A stretch of DNA of 17,335 bases, from assembly GCA_964412105.1 (NCBI GenBank), contig CAYPNM010000055.1, forward strand, positions 1-17,335. Direction: 5' to 3'. Each line of letters begins with the position of its first letter. The first letter of the stretch is position 1. Source of the stretch: JAKAGZ01 sp964412105 (lineage in GTDB: Bacteria > Bacteroidota > Ignavibacteria > Ignavibacteriales > Ignavibacteriaceae). Below the pieces are notes generated by a model, which made no database searches, had not been told where the DNA came from, and worked only from the letters and a program-made list of their open reading frames with translations. The position numbers and the translations under genes are program-made. Positions 1 to 7,124 of this stretch are shown here, piece after piece.

Positions 1-107
1 ATCCATTCCGCGAGCTGGCTGATTATATAAATTATACTGAAAAGGGATGCGAGTATGGCAGACCAGTACCCGACTTTGCTGGTTGTTGCAGATAATTTAT
101 TTCCCAT
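1..107 (-). CDS. Partial membrane protein (N-terminus only)
   Basis: The reverse strand has an ATG at 107 followed by an open frame that runs off the left edge of the window, giving about 35 codons. The peptide begins MGNKLSATTSKVGYW, and residues about 13-34 form a hydrophobic helix (SAILASLFSIIYIISQL) that is probably a first transmembrane segment. The start is supported by a GAGGG Shine-Dalgarno sequence seven bases upstream and by its place 16 bases after the stop of the gene at 124-765, so the two are probably co-transcribed. I cannot name the family from this fragment. The competing plus-strand frame over the same bases has no start inside the window and is less convincing. Confidence 0.6.
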   Translation of the reverse strand, partial: MGNKLSATTSKVGYWSAILASLFSIIYIISQLAEW

Positions 108-123
108 TGTATACCCTCGAACT

Positions 124-765
124 TTATTTCTTTAACAAATACAATTTTTCATCCTTATCCACTAAGAATCCGATATATTTCCCTGCAACAATCCACGCAG
201 CTCCAAAAGCGAAGAGAGCGAATGTTTCTGCCCAATATGTTATATCTAGTCTGTCCATTATTTCTCTCGGTAATGCAGCTTTTGAAATGCCCGCACCGAG
301 CATACAAAAAAGCATTACACAGCCGCAGGAGAAATAAATTTTGCTGCGTACGCCCTTTTTACCTGGCTGGTTTTTGGTATTCTTGCGGAAGGGACCGAAA
401 CAGAAATAAGCAAGAAGCAAAAATAAAGTGACGGCGGCTCCGTAATGAATGTATGATTTTAAGTTTGCTTCACAGGTGTCGCAGGCTGTTGGACAAACAG
501 CAATAACCAGGGCGGCTGCTCCCGCAATTTTGCTGATTACGGATTCCGTAGTTGAATGTCCGTTGTAAGCCCACAGAAATGAGCCGACTATGAACAGCAT
601 TCCTACAAAAATATCTCTCGAGTTAGTGTAATATGAAGCACTGATTGATGTAAGATTAGTAGAGGCTATTAAAGGCACGGCGATTGGCAATAGGAATGCG
701 ATTATGCCGACAAGCAGCCGAAGAGCACGGTAGTCAAATACGGGATTCCTGTTTCCTTTTTGCAT
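124..765 (-). CDS. Multi-pass membrane protein of unknown function
   Basis: The 213-residue product has about six hydrophobic segments (roughly residues 12-34, 52-67, 78-96, 103-122, 143-163 and 180-202) and short loops, so it should be an inner-membrane protein. A cysteine cluster (CPTACDTCEAN, about residues 91-101) and a later CGC (near 147) stand out in a protein with no other recognisable site; they could bind metal or form disulfides, but that is inference. An AAGGAAG ribosome binding site eight bases before the ATG supports the start. It is followed closely by the truncated gene at the window edge. A short remnant of a second copy of its N-terminus lies at 2054-2101, so at least two paralogues existed here. 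I do not recognise a function. Confidence 0.7.
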   Translation of the reverse strand: MQKGNRNPVFDYRALRLLVGIIAFLLPIAVPLIASTNLTSISASYYTNSRDIFVGMLFIVGSFLWAYNGHSTTESVISKIAGAAALVIAVCPTACDTCEANLKSYIHYGAAVTLFLLLAYFCFGPFRKNTKNQPGKKGVRSKIYFSCGCVMLFCMLGAGISKAALPREIMDRLDITYWAETFALFAFGAAWIVAGKYIGFLVDKDEKLYLLKK

Positions 766-876
766 TTTGCTGCTTCCTTAATATTAAAAAATTTTATTTG
801 ATGTTTAATAATCTATCGAACATATGCCGTTGCATTTAAAGGGTGCAGGTCTTGAGCATTCATCGGGATTTCCTCT

Positions 877-1482
877 TTAGTTTTTGCCGCTTATTCTCGA
901 TTTATCCTGCCCCAAAAGTCTTAAAAAACTATAACTTAAATATATAAACCATACCGACCACCCTATGTGAAAGAATCTTTGTTTCAATCCGATATAATTT
1001 CCTAACAGATCAGGCAGATAAACCGAAAATCCAAGTATCATTATTAAAAAACTTAATATGGCGATTTTCTTATTCATTGCCGAAAGGCCTTTGCCTTTCC
1101 ACAATAATAAACTTAGTAAAGGCGAGAATATAAGAAGAATTGAAGGCATCCCCATTATTTCGTGCAATCGCAGGGGCAAAGGAAATATCGCCGCACCTGC
1201 TATTGATACCGAATAAGTTAAAATCAATATCACAGGAATAGTGCTCAGGTTAAAGACCCTGCAGGTTTTATACAGGCCCAATACAAAAAATAAACTTAAT
1301 ATTGAGCATAAGATTAGTCCCGAGGTAAAAACAATTTGTGAACTTGTTCCTGAAGCACCTAATTCACTGACCATCCTTGTTAGATGATTATAGCTGCCTA
1401 AAATGAAACCGCAAACAAATAATGTAAGCCAGAAAGCAAAAGGAATAATAATCCCGGCATATAGTAAATATTTTGTGCTCAT
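877..1482 (-). CDS. DUF998-like integral membrane protein
   Basis: The 201-residue product has six predicted membrane helices. After the first helix comes the segment SYNHLTRMVSELGASGT, which matches the pattern typical of DUF998 membrane proteins (a polar stretch with VSELGA after helix 1). A second conserved-looking stretch is IFPLPLRLHEIMG (about residues 99-111), with charged and His residues between helices. The molecular function of the family is not established. It lies on the same strand as its neighbours but is separated by 111 bases from the gene downstream and 64 from the one upstream, so membership of a single operon is uncertain. The family call rests on motif memory. Confidence 0.65.
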   Translation of the reverse strand: MSTKYLLYAGIIIPFAFWLTLFVCGFILGSYNHLTRMVSELGASGTSSQIVFTSGLILCSILSLFFVLGLYKTCRVFNLSTIPVILILTYSVSIAGAAIFPLPLRLHEIMGMPSILLIFSPLLSLLLWKGKGLSAMNKKIAILSFLIMILGFSVYLPDLLGNYIGLKQRFFHIGWSVWFIYLSYSFLRLLGQDKSRISGKN

Positions 1483-1546
1483 ATCTTATTATTTTACTTT
1501 CTCCGGATTTGTGGAAAGGCTTAATATTTTGCGGCGTGTAACCGGC

Positions 1547-1957
1547 CTAATTTGGCAAATTAACTTTGTACTTTTCTTCCAGAAGCGTCTTTTCGCATTT
1601 TTGCCAGTCAATTAAACCAAACCAGCCAAATATAAAAACTACCGGAACGGCTATAAACAGAATTGAATAAAATAATTCAGCCTTGCTGTGTATAACAAAA
1701 ATAATTATCGCAGAAACCGGCAGCCCAAGGAAGATACTGAATTTTAACATCTGTGTTATTTTGTCCGGATGTTTGTCATGCCATTTGTTTATTCTCTTCG
1801 GCCTGCTGGACTCGATAAATTCAATAAGAAGGATTACGCCAATAATCAGTAATACAATGCCTATCCATTCTTTGGTGATAGTTCCTTTGGATGATGTAAA
1901 TATTGCTATAAAAGCTATAAAGATGATATGTGGAGCATATTTTTTTAACTTTTCCAT
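1547..1957 (-). CDS. Small four-helix membrane protein, unknown
   Basis: The 136-residue protein begins MEKLKKYAPH and has hydrophobic segments near residues 9-21, 30-46, 72-89 and 96-113. A basic cytoplasmic loop (SSRPKRINKWHDKHPDKI, about 50-67) separates the second and third helices, and the C-terminus is charged. I see no catalytic motif and do not recognise the family. No strong ribosome binding site precedes the ATG, which is common in Bacteroidota-like bacteria. It sits between the DUF998-like gene and the paralogue remnant at 2054-2101, in a run of minus-strand membrane protein genes. Confidence 0.6.
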   Translation of the reverse strand: MEKLKKYAPHIIFIAFIAIFTSSKGTITKEWIGIVLLIIGVILLIEFIESSRPKRINKWHDKHPDKITQMLKFSIFLGLPVSAIIIFVIHSKAELFYSILFIAVPVVFIFGWFGLIDWQKCEKTLLEEKYKVNLPN

Positions 1958-2053
1958 AATGAATGTTTTCTTTATAAATAAGGTATATTCTAAATTTATT
2001 GTACTCTCCCTTCGTTTGCAATAAATATTTTAAATTTCTCGCTGCATTATTAC

Positions 2054-2101
2054 CACAAGCAAGCGAAGGGCGCGGTAGTCAAATACGGGGTTTCTGTTTC
2101 C
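2054..2101 (-). pseudogene. Remnant of a paralogue of the 124-765 gene (N-terminal codons)
   Basis: Read on the minus strand, these 48 bases encode GNRNPVFDYRALRLLV, identical at every residue to residues 4-19 of the protein at 124-765. The nucleotide sequences differ at six codons, and every difference is synonymous. The start region is gone: the codons upstream read AAC and then TAA. After the Val codon the match stops and the frame soon ends. This is therefore a broken end of a second gene copy that had diverged as functional coding sequence. It ends only a few bases from the stop codon of the AT-rich phosphatase gene, so the break probably marks a rearrangement or insertion boundary. Confidence 0.75.
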
Positions 2102-2113
2102 GTTTTAATTTTT

Positions 2114-2953
2114 TTACTGTGTTAATAGTGATTTCTCATATTGATCTAATATATTTTCTAAAGTCAATTTTCTTAAACTATCTTGTTGTGCTAATGATAA
2201 TTTCCAATTGTTATGGTAGATTAAACTCTCCCAAGTACCATAAGAAGCATTAGGAAGGATAATAAATCTATCCCCAAAGAGATTCCTATTTTCATTTACT
2301 TTTTTTATCCTTTCTTCATTAGTAGCTGCTCGAAAAATATCAGAAAAATCTTCGAGACTATCGCCTATTAAAAGTATAATTTTATGTTTTGATGATATCC
2401 TTTTTCTTCTTGGCTCTTTGTCTGATATTTCTTTCTTTAAGTAAATATTATCTTTATTCACTTGTGGAAAACCATAATAATTTAGGTTCCTAATAAGTGC
2501 ATCCATTTGACTATAATTTCTATTTGAAACATAAAATATTTTGATACCCAATGAATCAATGTATTTTAAGAAATCTAATGCTCCGTTTATAGGTTTGCAG
2601 CTTGCTGAATTTATATAATCATTCCAGCCTTTTGCAAAAGATAAATTTTGCATTATCATTTTTATCTGAAAAATTGAGGTTTCTAGAACGGTTTCATCAA
2701 CATCAACTATAATAGCTTCATTATCTTTTAATCCATTTAGTTTACAATAATCGTTTACTTTTTCCTTTGCTATATTATATGCTTGATATTGTAATGCCTT
2801 ATTTTCAGCGGCTATCTGTGCATATAGGGTAGAAAGGACCATATGTTCATATTTAGATTTTTGAGAAATATTAATATTGTAATTTGACGAATACCCAAAT
2901 GAAAATAAAAGTGTAATTGCCAAAATGAGTAAAAGTAATTTTTTATTTTTCAT
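2114..2953 (-). CDS. Exported HAD-superfamily acid phosphatase, e(P4)/class B-like
   Basis: The 279-residue protein has a hydrophobic export signal or membrane anchor (residues about 4-20) and then an acid phosphatase fold. The HAD motif I is DVDETVL with Asp84 as nucleophile and Asp86 as the second Asp. Motif II is the Ser of YVSNRN (Ser143). The acidic motif is LIGDSLEDFSD, with Asp198 and Asp202. The ending LPNASYGTWE resembles the LPNPxYGxWE of lipoprotein e(P4) 5'-nucleotidases, which strip phosphate from NMN and other nucleotides outside the cytoplasm. Unlike e(P4), I see no lipobox cysteine after the signal (it reads FSFGYSSNYN), so it may be soluble periplasmic or helix-anchored. It lies 27 bases downstream of the NDT-fusion gene and is probably co-transcribed with it. 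Both are strikingly AT-rich. Confidence 0.85.
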   Translation of the reverse strand: MKNKKLLLLILAITLLFSFGYSSNYNINISQKSKYEHMVLSTLYAQIAAENKALQYQAYNIAKEKVNDYCKLNGLKDNEAIIVDVDETVLETSIFQIKMIMQNLSFAKGWNDYINSASCKPINGALDFLKYIDSLGIKIFYVSNRNYSQMDALIRNLNYYGFPQVNKDNIYLKKEISDKEPRRKRISSKHKIILLIGDSLEDFSDIFRAATNEERIKKVNENRNLFGDRFIILPNASYGTWESLIYHNNWKLSLAQQDSLRKLTLENILDQYEKSLLTQ

Positions 2954-2980
2954 AATATTTCTTTATTTATTATAATAATT

Positions 2981-3883
2981 TTAATTAGAGACTGTAGGAA
3001 TCTTATCAAGAGATTCGAATATTTGTAATCCTTTTTTTGTAGCTCGCTCTTTTTCCACATTAGCTCCTGGTGATTCTCCAATAAAAAAAAGAGCGTCGCA
3101 AAACTCGAGCCATTTGAAATCGATATTCTTAAAATGTTCAACATTAAATCTGGCATCCATTTCCCACCCGTGCAACATTGTATGTGGTATAAATGGGAAA
3201 TGTCCTTTCAATGCTATTTCCTTGCCTATTCTTCTTGCCTCCTCGACATTTTTATCTATCTCTGCTTTTGATTTATTATCGCCATACGGACCTGCAATGA
3301 ATATTCTAAGACCAGGTGATTTTTTAATAGCAAAATAAGTTTCACGATTATACCAGAAATCAATTATAAATGCTATTGCAGAAATTGTAATTAAGGCGTA
3401 TATGTTGTTGTAGTCCAAATTTATGGAAATGAGAATAAACGCAATAAAAACTATATTATGCAAGATATATTCACTAAAAGTATCATCCATTATCTTCCAG
3501 AATGCAGCAAGCAATACCAACCAGATAGAGTCAATAGCACAAATTATCAATATAAGCCATTCTGTGTATATTAAATTTTGATAAATCAGGGCAAAAATGT
3601 AAAATGATATAGCTTGAATAAAAAAGCCAATAGAATCTATAATGATTTTTGGCCTTCTAATTTCAATTTCAATGTCATAAGTCATTACTCTATATGCGCC
3701 AATAAAAAATCTAGTAATGAATGAAAAAAAGATTAAAAATAGTGTTGTCTTTTCCCAATTTGGAATTGCAAAATTATCACTAACTATAAAAAGTCGCTTA
3801 ATGGCTTCCGTAAATGCTAAACTTATTACTAGCACGTAAATTAGTCGAACGGCCATTCTTACTGATTTTAGATATTCTAGCAT
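2981..3883 (-). CDS. Six-TM protein fused to nucleoside 2-deoxyribosyltransferase-like domain
   Basis: Residues 1-180 hold about six membrane helices (near 11-30, 47-66, 84-104, 106-128, 139-157 and 159-177). Residues about 191-298 form a compact Rossmann-like domain of the nucleoside 2-deoxyribosyltransferase/DUF4406 group. It opens with RIFIAGPYGD, followed by a helix with EEARRIGKEIALKGHFPFIPH, then DFKWLEFCDALFFIGESPGANVEKERATKKG. The SPGAxxE part corresponds to the region that carries the active-site Glu in this family (probably Glu277 here). Known members cleave or exchange the base of deoxynucleosides or nucleotides. The domain should face the cytoplasm. Fusion to a multi-helix membrane module is unusual for a salvage enzyme, so a signalling or defence role is possible but unproven. 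The downstream partner is the phosphatase at 2114-2953. Confidence 0.8.
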   Translation of the reverse strand: MLEYLKSVRMAVRLIYVLVISLAFTEAIKRLFIVSDNFAIPNWEKTTLFLIFFSFITRFFIGAYRVMTYDIEIEIRRPKIIIDSIGFFIQAISFYIFALIYQNLIYTEWLILIICAIDSIWLVLLAAFWKIMDDTFSEYILHNIVFIAFILISINLDYNNIYALITISAIAFIIDFWYNRETYFAIKKSPGLRIFIAGPYGDNKSKAEIDKNVEEARRIGKEIALKGHFPFIPHTMLHGWEMDARFNVEHFKNIDFKWLEFCDALFFIGESPGANVEKERATKKGLQIFESLDKIPTVSN

Positions 3884-4035
3884 TTGATAACCCCTTAATG
3901 ATTGTTAATAATAATTTTGTACCATTGTTTTTGAATCATTTACAAAGTTGTTGCCTCCAAAATTATAAGTAGTGGGGATTAATTTAAATTATTAGAAATA
4001 GCAAGCTCCCCGAATGATTATGTATTATTAAAATT

Positions 4036-4067
4036 CAACAAATTTTTATATAAAAGCAACAAATTTT
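4036..4067. repeat. Direct repeat CAACAAATTTT x2, 21-bp period
   Basis: Two exact copies of an 11-base sequence lie at 4036-4046 and 4057-4067, upstream of the protease gene. A period of 21 bases would put both copies on the same face of the DNA, as for tandem regulator binding. In such AT-rich DNA the repeat could also be chance. Confidence 0.5.
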
Positions 4068-4076
4068 GATTTACGC

Positions 4077-4127
4077 ATGGCTAAATCCATTTTAATTGAT
4101 TACCTGAATAATCATGGCTATTTTTAG
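4077..4127 (+). other. Possible short leader ORF upstream of the M48 protease
   Basis: This reading frame encodes MAKSILIDYLNNHGYF and stops two bases before the ATG of the protease gene. It resembles the short frame MAPKSIKTDYLRAF at 15225-15269, upstream of gap. No clear ribosome binding site precedes it. It may be a translated leader, a shared 5'-UTR element or coincidence. Confidence 0.3.
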
Positions 4128-4129
4128 AT

Positions 4130-5257
4130 ATGGATTCAAAACGATATAACAATATTAAGCTTGCTGCGGGTATTTCAGAGGGAATAGTAACGTTCATTTT
4201 AATCCTTGCCTTTGTCTGGGCGGGATTAAGCCTGAAGCTCGAAAACCTCATTTCCGTCACCTATTCGAATAATTACCTGGTATTTATCCTGTTTGTGCTC
4301 ATCTCCGGATTTGCGCTGGGAGTGCTCTTTTTCCCGTTAAGCTATTACAAGGACTTTTACCTCGAACATAAATATAATCTTTCAAACCAGACATTCTGGA
4401 AGTGGATACTGGAAGACCTGAAAGCGCTCGGCGTCTCGCTGGTGATCGGCATACCGCTGCTGCTGGCATTTTATTACGTAATGAACCGCTTCGGGAATCT
4501 CTGGTGGCTGCCGTTTGCAATCCTGCTTTTTATAGTTTCTGTAATTCTTGCGAGAATAGTTCCCGTTTTTATTCTGCCTCTTTTTTATAAAGTAACCCCG
4601 ATTGAAAACGAAGAGCTGAAGAACCGGATAACCAGCCTTGCCGTGGACGCCGGAATAAAGGTGCAGAACGTTTATAAGTTCGATATGAGCAAGAACACTA
4701 AAAAAGCCAATGCCGCATTCACGGGCATCGGCAAATCAAAAAGAATTCTGCTCGGCGACACGCTGCTTGAAAAATATACGGATGACGAAATTGAAACAGT
4801 GATTGCGCACGAGCTCGGTCATTATAAAAGAAAACACATTATCAAAAATATTATCATTGGCACCGTTTCAAGTTTTCTTACATTATTTTTAATATCATAT
4901 TTTTACCAGCTCTCATTAAAATGGTTCGGCTTTGCAGAGATCACAAAGATCGCCGCGCTCCCGCTTTTATCTTTATGGATGATGATAATAGGGCTGATAC
5001 AAACTCCGTTATCGAATTTACTCTCAAGGAAATTTGAATACGAAGCCGACGAATATGCAATTACTTCTTCCGGCAAACCGGAAGCTTTTAAAGCCACGCT
5101 GGAAAAACTGACGGAGCAGAATCTCGGCGACAAGGAACCGCATCCGTTTGTGGAATGGTATTTTTACAGTCATCCCTCAATAAAGAAGAGAATAGGTGCG
5201 ATTGATAATTTTATTGCGGGGAATAGCGGTAAGCTGGATAAGCAGATAGTGTATTAG
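4130..5257 (+). CDS. Ste24-like M48 zinc metalloprotease (CAAX prenyl protease 1 family)
   Basis: The 375-residue integral membrane protein has several helices in its N-terminal half (about 13-35, 48-70, 96-115 and 122-148) and two more after the active site (about 235-260 and 272-292). The zinc motif is VIAHELGH, with His227, Glu228 and His231. The third ligand lies in SRKFEYEADEYA (Glu303), the usual Ste24/HtpX pattern. The C-terminus has the family's FYSHPSIKKRI. Length fits bacterial Ste24 homologues. Bacteria generally lack prenylated CAAX proteins, so a membrane-protein quality-control role like that of HtpX is more likely; that is inference. It is apparently monocistronic: a GC-rich palindromic repeat follows the stop and plsC begins 83 bases later. 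Base composition is much less AT-rich than in the genes to its left. Confidence 0.92.
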   Translation: MDSKRYNNIKLAAGISEGIVTFILILAFVWAGLSLKLENLISVTYSNNYLVFILFVLISGFALGVLFFPLSYYKDFYLEHKYNLSNQTFWKWILEDLKALGVSLVIGIPLLLAFYYVMNRFGNLWWLPFAILLFIVSVILARIVPVFILPLFYKVTPIENEELKNRITSLAVDAGIKVQNVYKFDMSKNTKKANAAFTGIGKSKRILLGDTLLEKYTDDEIETVIAHELGHYKRKHIIKNIIIGTVSSFLTLFLISYFYQLSLKWFGFAEITKIAALPLLSLWMMIIGLIQTPLSNLLSRKFEYEADEYAITSSGKPEAFKATLEKLTEQNLGDKEPHPFVEWYFYSHPSIKKRIGAIDNFIAGNSGKLDKQIVY

Positions 5258-5269
5258 TTTTTAAAACTC

Positions 5270-5312
5270 AACCCCCTTTCGTTCCCCCTTCTCTTAATAA
5301 GAGAAGGGGGAA
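5270..5312. repeat. Intergenic palindromic repeat, copy 1
   Basis: Two 14-base arms (5282-5295 and 5299-5312) are perfect inverted complements around the 3-base loop AAT, and an upstream tail (AACCCCCTTTCG) is shared with copy 2 at 8069-8093. Over the common part the copies agree except for one C in a run. The hairpin could stop or stabilise the protease transcript, but no T-tract follows, so I call it a REP-like dispersed element and not a classical terminator. Confidence 0.75.
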
Positions 5313-5340
5313 GCGGGTGGTGAAAAAAGAAGGAAATTAA

Positions 5341-6048
5341 TTGTTTAACATACTCAGACTTATACTTATCGGCCTGTGGGTTGAGTTCGTTTCCTTCTTT
5401 GCCCTGTTATTCGCATTTATTGACAGAAGCTACCGTCTTTACTTTTTATGTAACGGCCCTTTCAGCAATGGGATATTAAAGTTAGCCGGCATTAAATATG
5501 AAACTTCCGGGATGGAAAATATTGAGAAGGGAAAAGCTTATATTTATGTGTCTAATCACAGCAGCCAGTTTGATATTTCTGTTTTGCAGTCATCTATTCC
5601 GGGTAATGTAAGTATGTATTTCAAAAAAGAGCTTGCTAAAATTCCGCTTTTCGGCTGGCAGCTCTGGGCAGGACCTTATGTAATGATCGACAGGAAGAAT
5701 CCCGATAGTGCGCGGAGAAGCCTGGAAAAAGCAAAGTGGCTTTTGAACGAAAGAAAGGTATCTGTATTGCTTTTTGCTGAAGGTACCCGAAGCGAAACCG
5801 GTGAAATTCAGCAGTTCAAGCGGGGCGCCTTTAATCTCGCGGGGAAAGTCGGCTTCCCGATAATTCCTGTTTCAATTAGCGGTTCGCATAAAATTATGCA
5901 GAAGGGAAGTCTGAAAATAAATCCCGGTATAATAAAAGTTCATTTTGATAAACCTGTAAGCACTGAAAATATTAACACCCGCCAGGATGAAATTGACCTG
6001 ATGAATAAAGTGCGGGAGATAATAATTAAAAATCATTCAATGGATTAA
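5341..6048 (+). CDS. plsC: 1-acyl-sn-glycerol-3-phosphate acyltransferase
   Basis: This inner-membrane enzyme transfers an acyl chain to lysophosphatidic acid to make phosphatidic acid in phospholipid synthesis. The 235-residue product has a hydrophobic N-terminus (about 5-27) followed by the four acyltransferase blocks: the catalytic HX4D in SNHSSQFD (His73, Asp78), a KKELAKIPLFGW block near 94-105, the FAEGTRS block with Glu146-Arg149, and IIPVSISGS. Length matches bacterial PlsC. The start is taken as TTG because a stop codon directly precedes it in frame and an AGAAGGAA ribosome binding site lies a few bases upstream. It heads a tight run with gatC (8-base gap) and kdsB. Other LPLAT-family substrates cannot be excluded. 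Confidence 0.9.
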   Translation: MFNILRLILIGLWVEFVSFFALLFAFIDRSYRLYFLCNGPFSNGILKLAGIKYETSGMENIEKGKAYIYVSNHSSQFDISVLQSSIPGNVSMYFKKELAKIPLFGWQLWAGPYVMIDRKNPDSARRSLEKAKWLLNERKVSVLLFAEGTRSETGEIQQFKRGAFNLAGKVGFPIIPVSISGSHKIMQKGSLKINPGIIKVHFDKPVSTENINTRQDEIDLMNKVREIIIKNHSMD

Positions 6049-6056
6049 ATAGATTT

Positions 6057-6350
6057 ATGGCTGTAACCAAAAAAGATGTGGAATATATTGCCGGCCTGGC
6101 AAAGCTTACATTCAAAGAAGAGGAGCTTGAGAAGTTCACCGGGCAGCTCAATGAAATTCTGGCTTACGTCGAAAAGCTGAACGAACTCGATACTACAAAT
6201 GTAGAGCCGCTTTCACATCCAATTGAGGGAAGCAATGTATTCCGTGAAGATGTTGTTAAACCTTCGCTCGACAGGGAAGAGGCGTTGAAAAATGCGCCCG
6301 ACAGGAGCGAACTTTTCTTCAAGGTTCCAAAAGTTATCGGCGGTGAATAA
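6057..6350 (+). CDS. gatC: Asp-tRNA(Asn)/Glu-tRNA(Gln) amidotransferase subunit C
   Basis: GatC is the small stabilising subunit of the GatCAB complex, which converts misacylated Glu-tRNA(Gln) or Asp-tRNA(Asn) to the correct amidated form in the cytoplasm. The 97-residue length is typical. The N-terminus VTKKDVEYIAGLAKLTFKEEE, then the helix LNEILAYVEKLNELDTTNVEPLSHP, and the later FREDVVKPSL and APDRSELFFKVPKVI are the family's diagnostic stretches. GatA and GatB are not in the window, so gatC is detached from its partners, as in many bacteria. It is 8 bases after plsC and 3 bases before kdsB, which implies one transcript. Confidence 0.95.
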   Translation: MAVTKKDVEYIAGLAKLTFKEEELEKFTGQLNEILAYVEKLNELDTTNVEPLSHPIEGSNVFREDVVKPSLDREEALKNAPDRSELFFKVPKVIGGE

Positions 6351-6353
6351 TAT

Positions 6354-7124
6354 ATGGTAATCGGAGTAATTCCTGCCCGTTTCGCCTCAACAAGACTTAT
6401 GGGGAAACCTCTCGCAGATATCGGCGGCAAACCGATGATACAGCACACATACGAAAGCGCTTCAAAGTCAAATCTGATCTCTAAAGTCATAATTGCTGTG
6501 GATGATAAGAAAGTCCTCAAGGTTGCCGAAGGCTTCGGTGCGGAAGTTATTATGACTCCCAAAAGCATGGCAACAGGATCGGACAGGATTGCTTTTGCAG
6601 CCAAGTATTATAAGGATGCTGAAATTATTGTTAATATCCAGGGGGATGAACCTTTTATCAGCGGAACTATGATCGACCAGGCAATTGAACCGCTGGTGTT
6701 TGATCCGAAGGTTAATGTTTCGACCCTCGCAAAAAAGATTGAGGATCTGAAGGAATTAAAATCCCCTTCGGTAACAAAAGTAGTCTTCGATTACAATAAC
6801 TATGCTCTTTATTTCTCCCGCTCGCCGATTCCATATGTAAGAGAAGCAAAAACCAATATAGAGAGAATAACAAAGGGCGATATTTACAAACATATCGGGC
6901 TTTATGTTTACCGCAAGGAAGCATTGGAAAGATTTTCAAAGCTGGAGCCGACCGACCTGGAGAAGATAGAAAAACTTGAGCAGTTAAGAATGCTGGAAAA
7001 CGGTTTCAAAATAAAAATTGTAGTAACGGAATTTGAATCGATAGCTGTAGATACACAGGAAGATCTTGAAAGAGCACGGAAATATTATAATAAGTACGTG
7101 AAAGGAAATGACAAGACCGGGTAA
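6354..7124 (+). CDS. kdsB: 3-deoxy-manno-octulosonate cytidylyltransferase (CMP-Kdo synthetase)
   Basis: KdsB activates Kdo with CTP to give CMP-Kdo, the donor used to attach Kdo to lipid A, so it implies a lipopolysaccharide outer membrane. The 256-residue protein shows the nucleotidyltransferase signature VIPARFASTRLMGKPLADI (residues about 5-23). It also has TPKSMATGSDRIA, VNIQGDEPFI with the metal-binding Asp, and FSRSPIPYVR. These and the YKHIGLYVYRKEALERF stretch fit KdsB and not other sugar cytidylyltransferases. The gene starts 3 bases after gatC and overlaps the following PLP-enzyme gene by 17 bases, so translation is probably coupled. Confidence 0.95.
   Translation: MVIGVIPARFASTRLMGKPLADIGGKPMIQHTYESASKSNLISKVIIAVDDKKVLKVAEGFGAEVIMTPKSMATGSDRIAFAAKYYKDAEIIVNIQGDEPFISGTMIDQAIEPLVFDPKVNVSTLAKKIEDLKELKSPSVTKVVFDYNNYALYFSRSPIPYVREAKTNIERITKGDIYKHIGLYVYRKEALERFSKLEPTDLEKIEKLEQLRMLENGFKIKIVVTEFESIAVDTQEDLERARKYYNKYVKGNDKTG

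Larger units (their letters stand above)
3884..4129. promoter_or_regulatory. AT-rich divergent intergenic region
   Basis: These 246 bases separate the minus-strand NDT-fusion gene from the plus-strand protease gene and should hold promoters for both. Visible features are the direct repeat CAACAAATTTT at 4036-4046 and 4057-4067 (21 bases start to start, about two helical turns) and a 16-codon reading frame at 4077-4127. I cannot place promoter boxes with confidence. Confidence 0.5.

Noticed and set aside
3..95. Plus-strand open frame running in from the left edge
   Set aside because: It lacks an in-window start, and the overlapping minus-strand frame at 1-107 has a strong ribosome binding site, a membrane-helix N-terminus and tight spacing to the gene at 124-765.
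124..2101. Mobile element carrying the duplicated N-terminal segment
   Set aside because: No transposase, integrase, terminal inverted repeats or target-site duplication is visible; only the short gene remnant is shared.
5282..5312. Perfect hairpin read as a rho-independent terminator for the protease gene
   Set aside because: No T-tract follows the stem, and the sequence recurs at 8069, so a dispersed repeat explains it better; a secondary effect on transcription remains possible.
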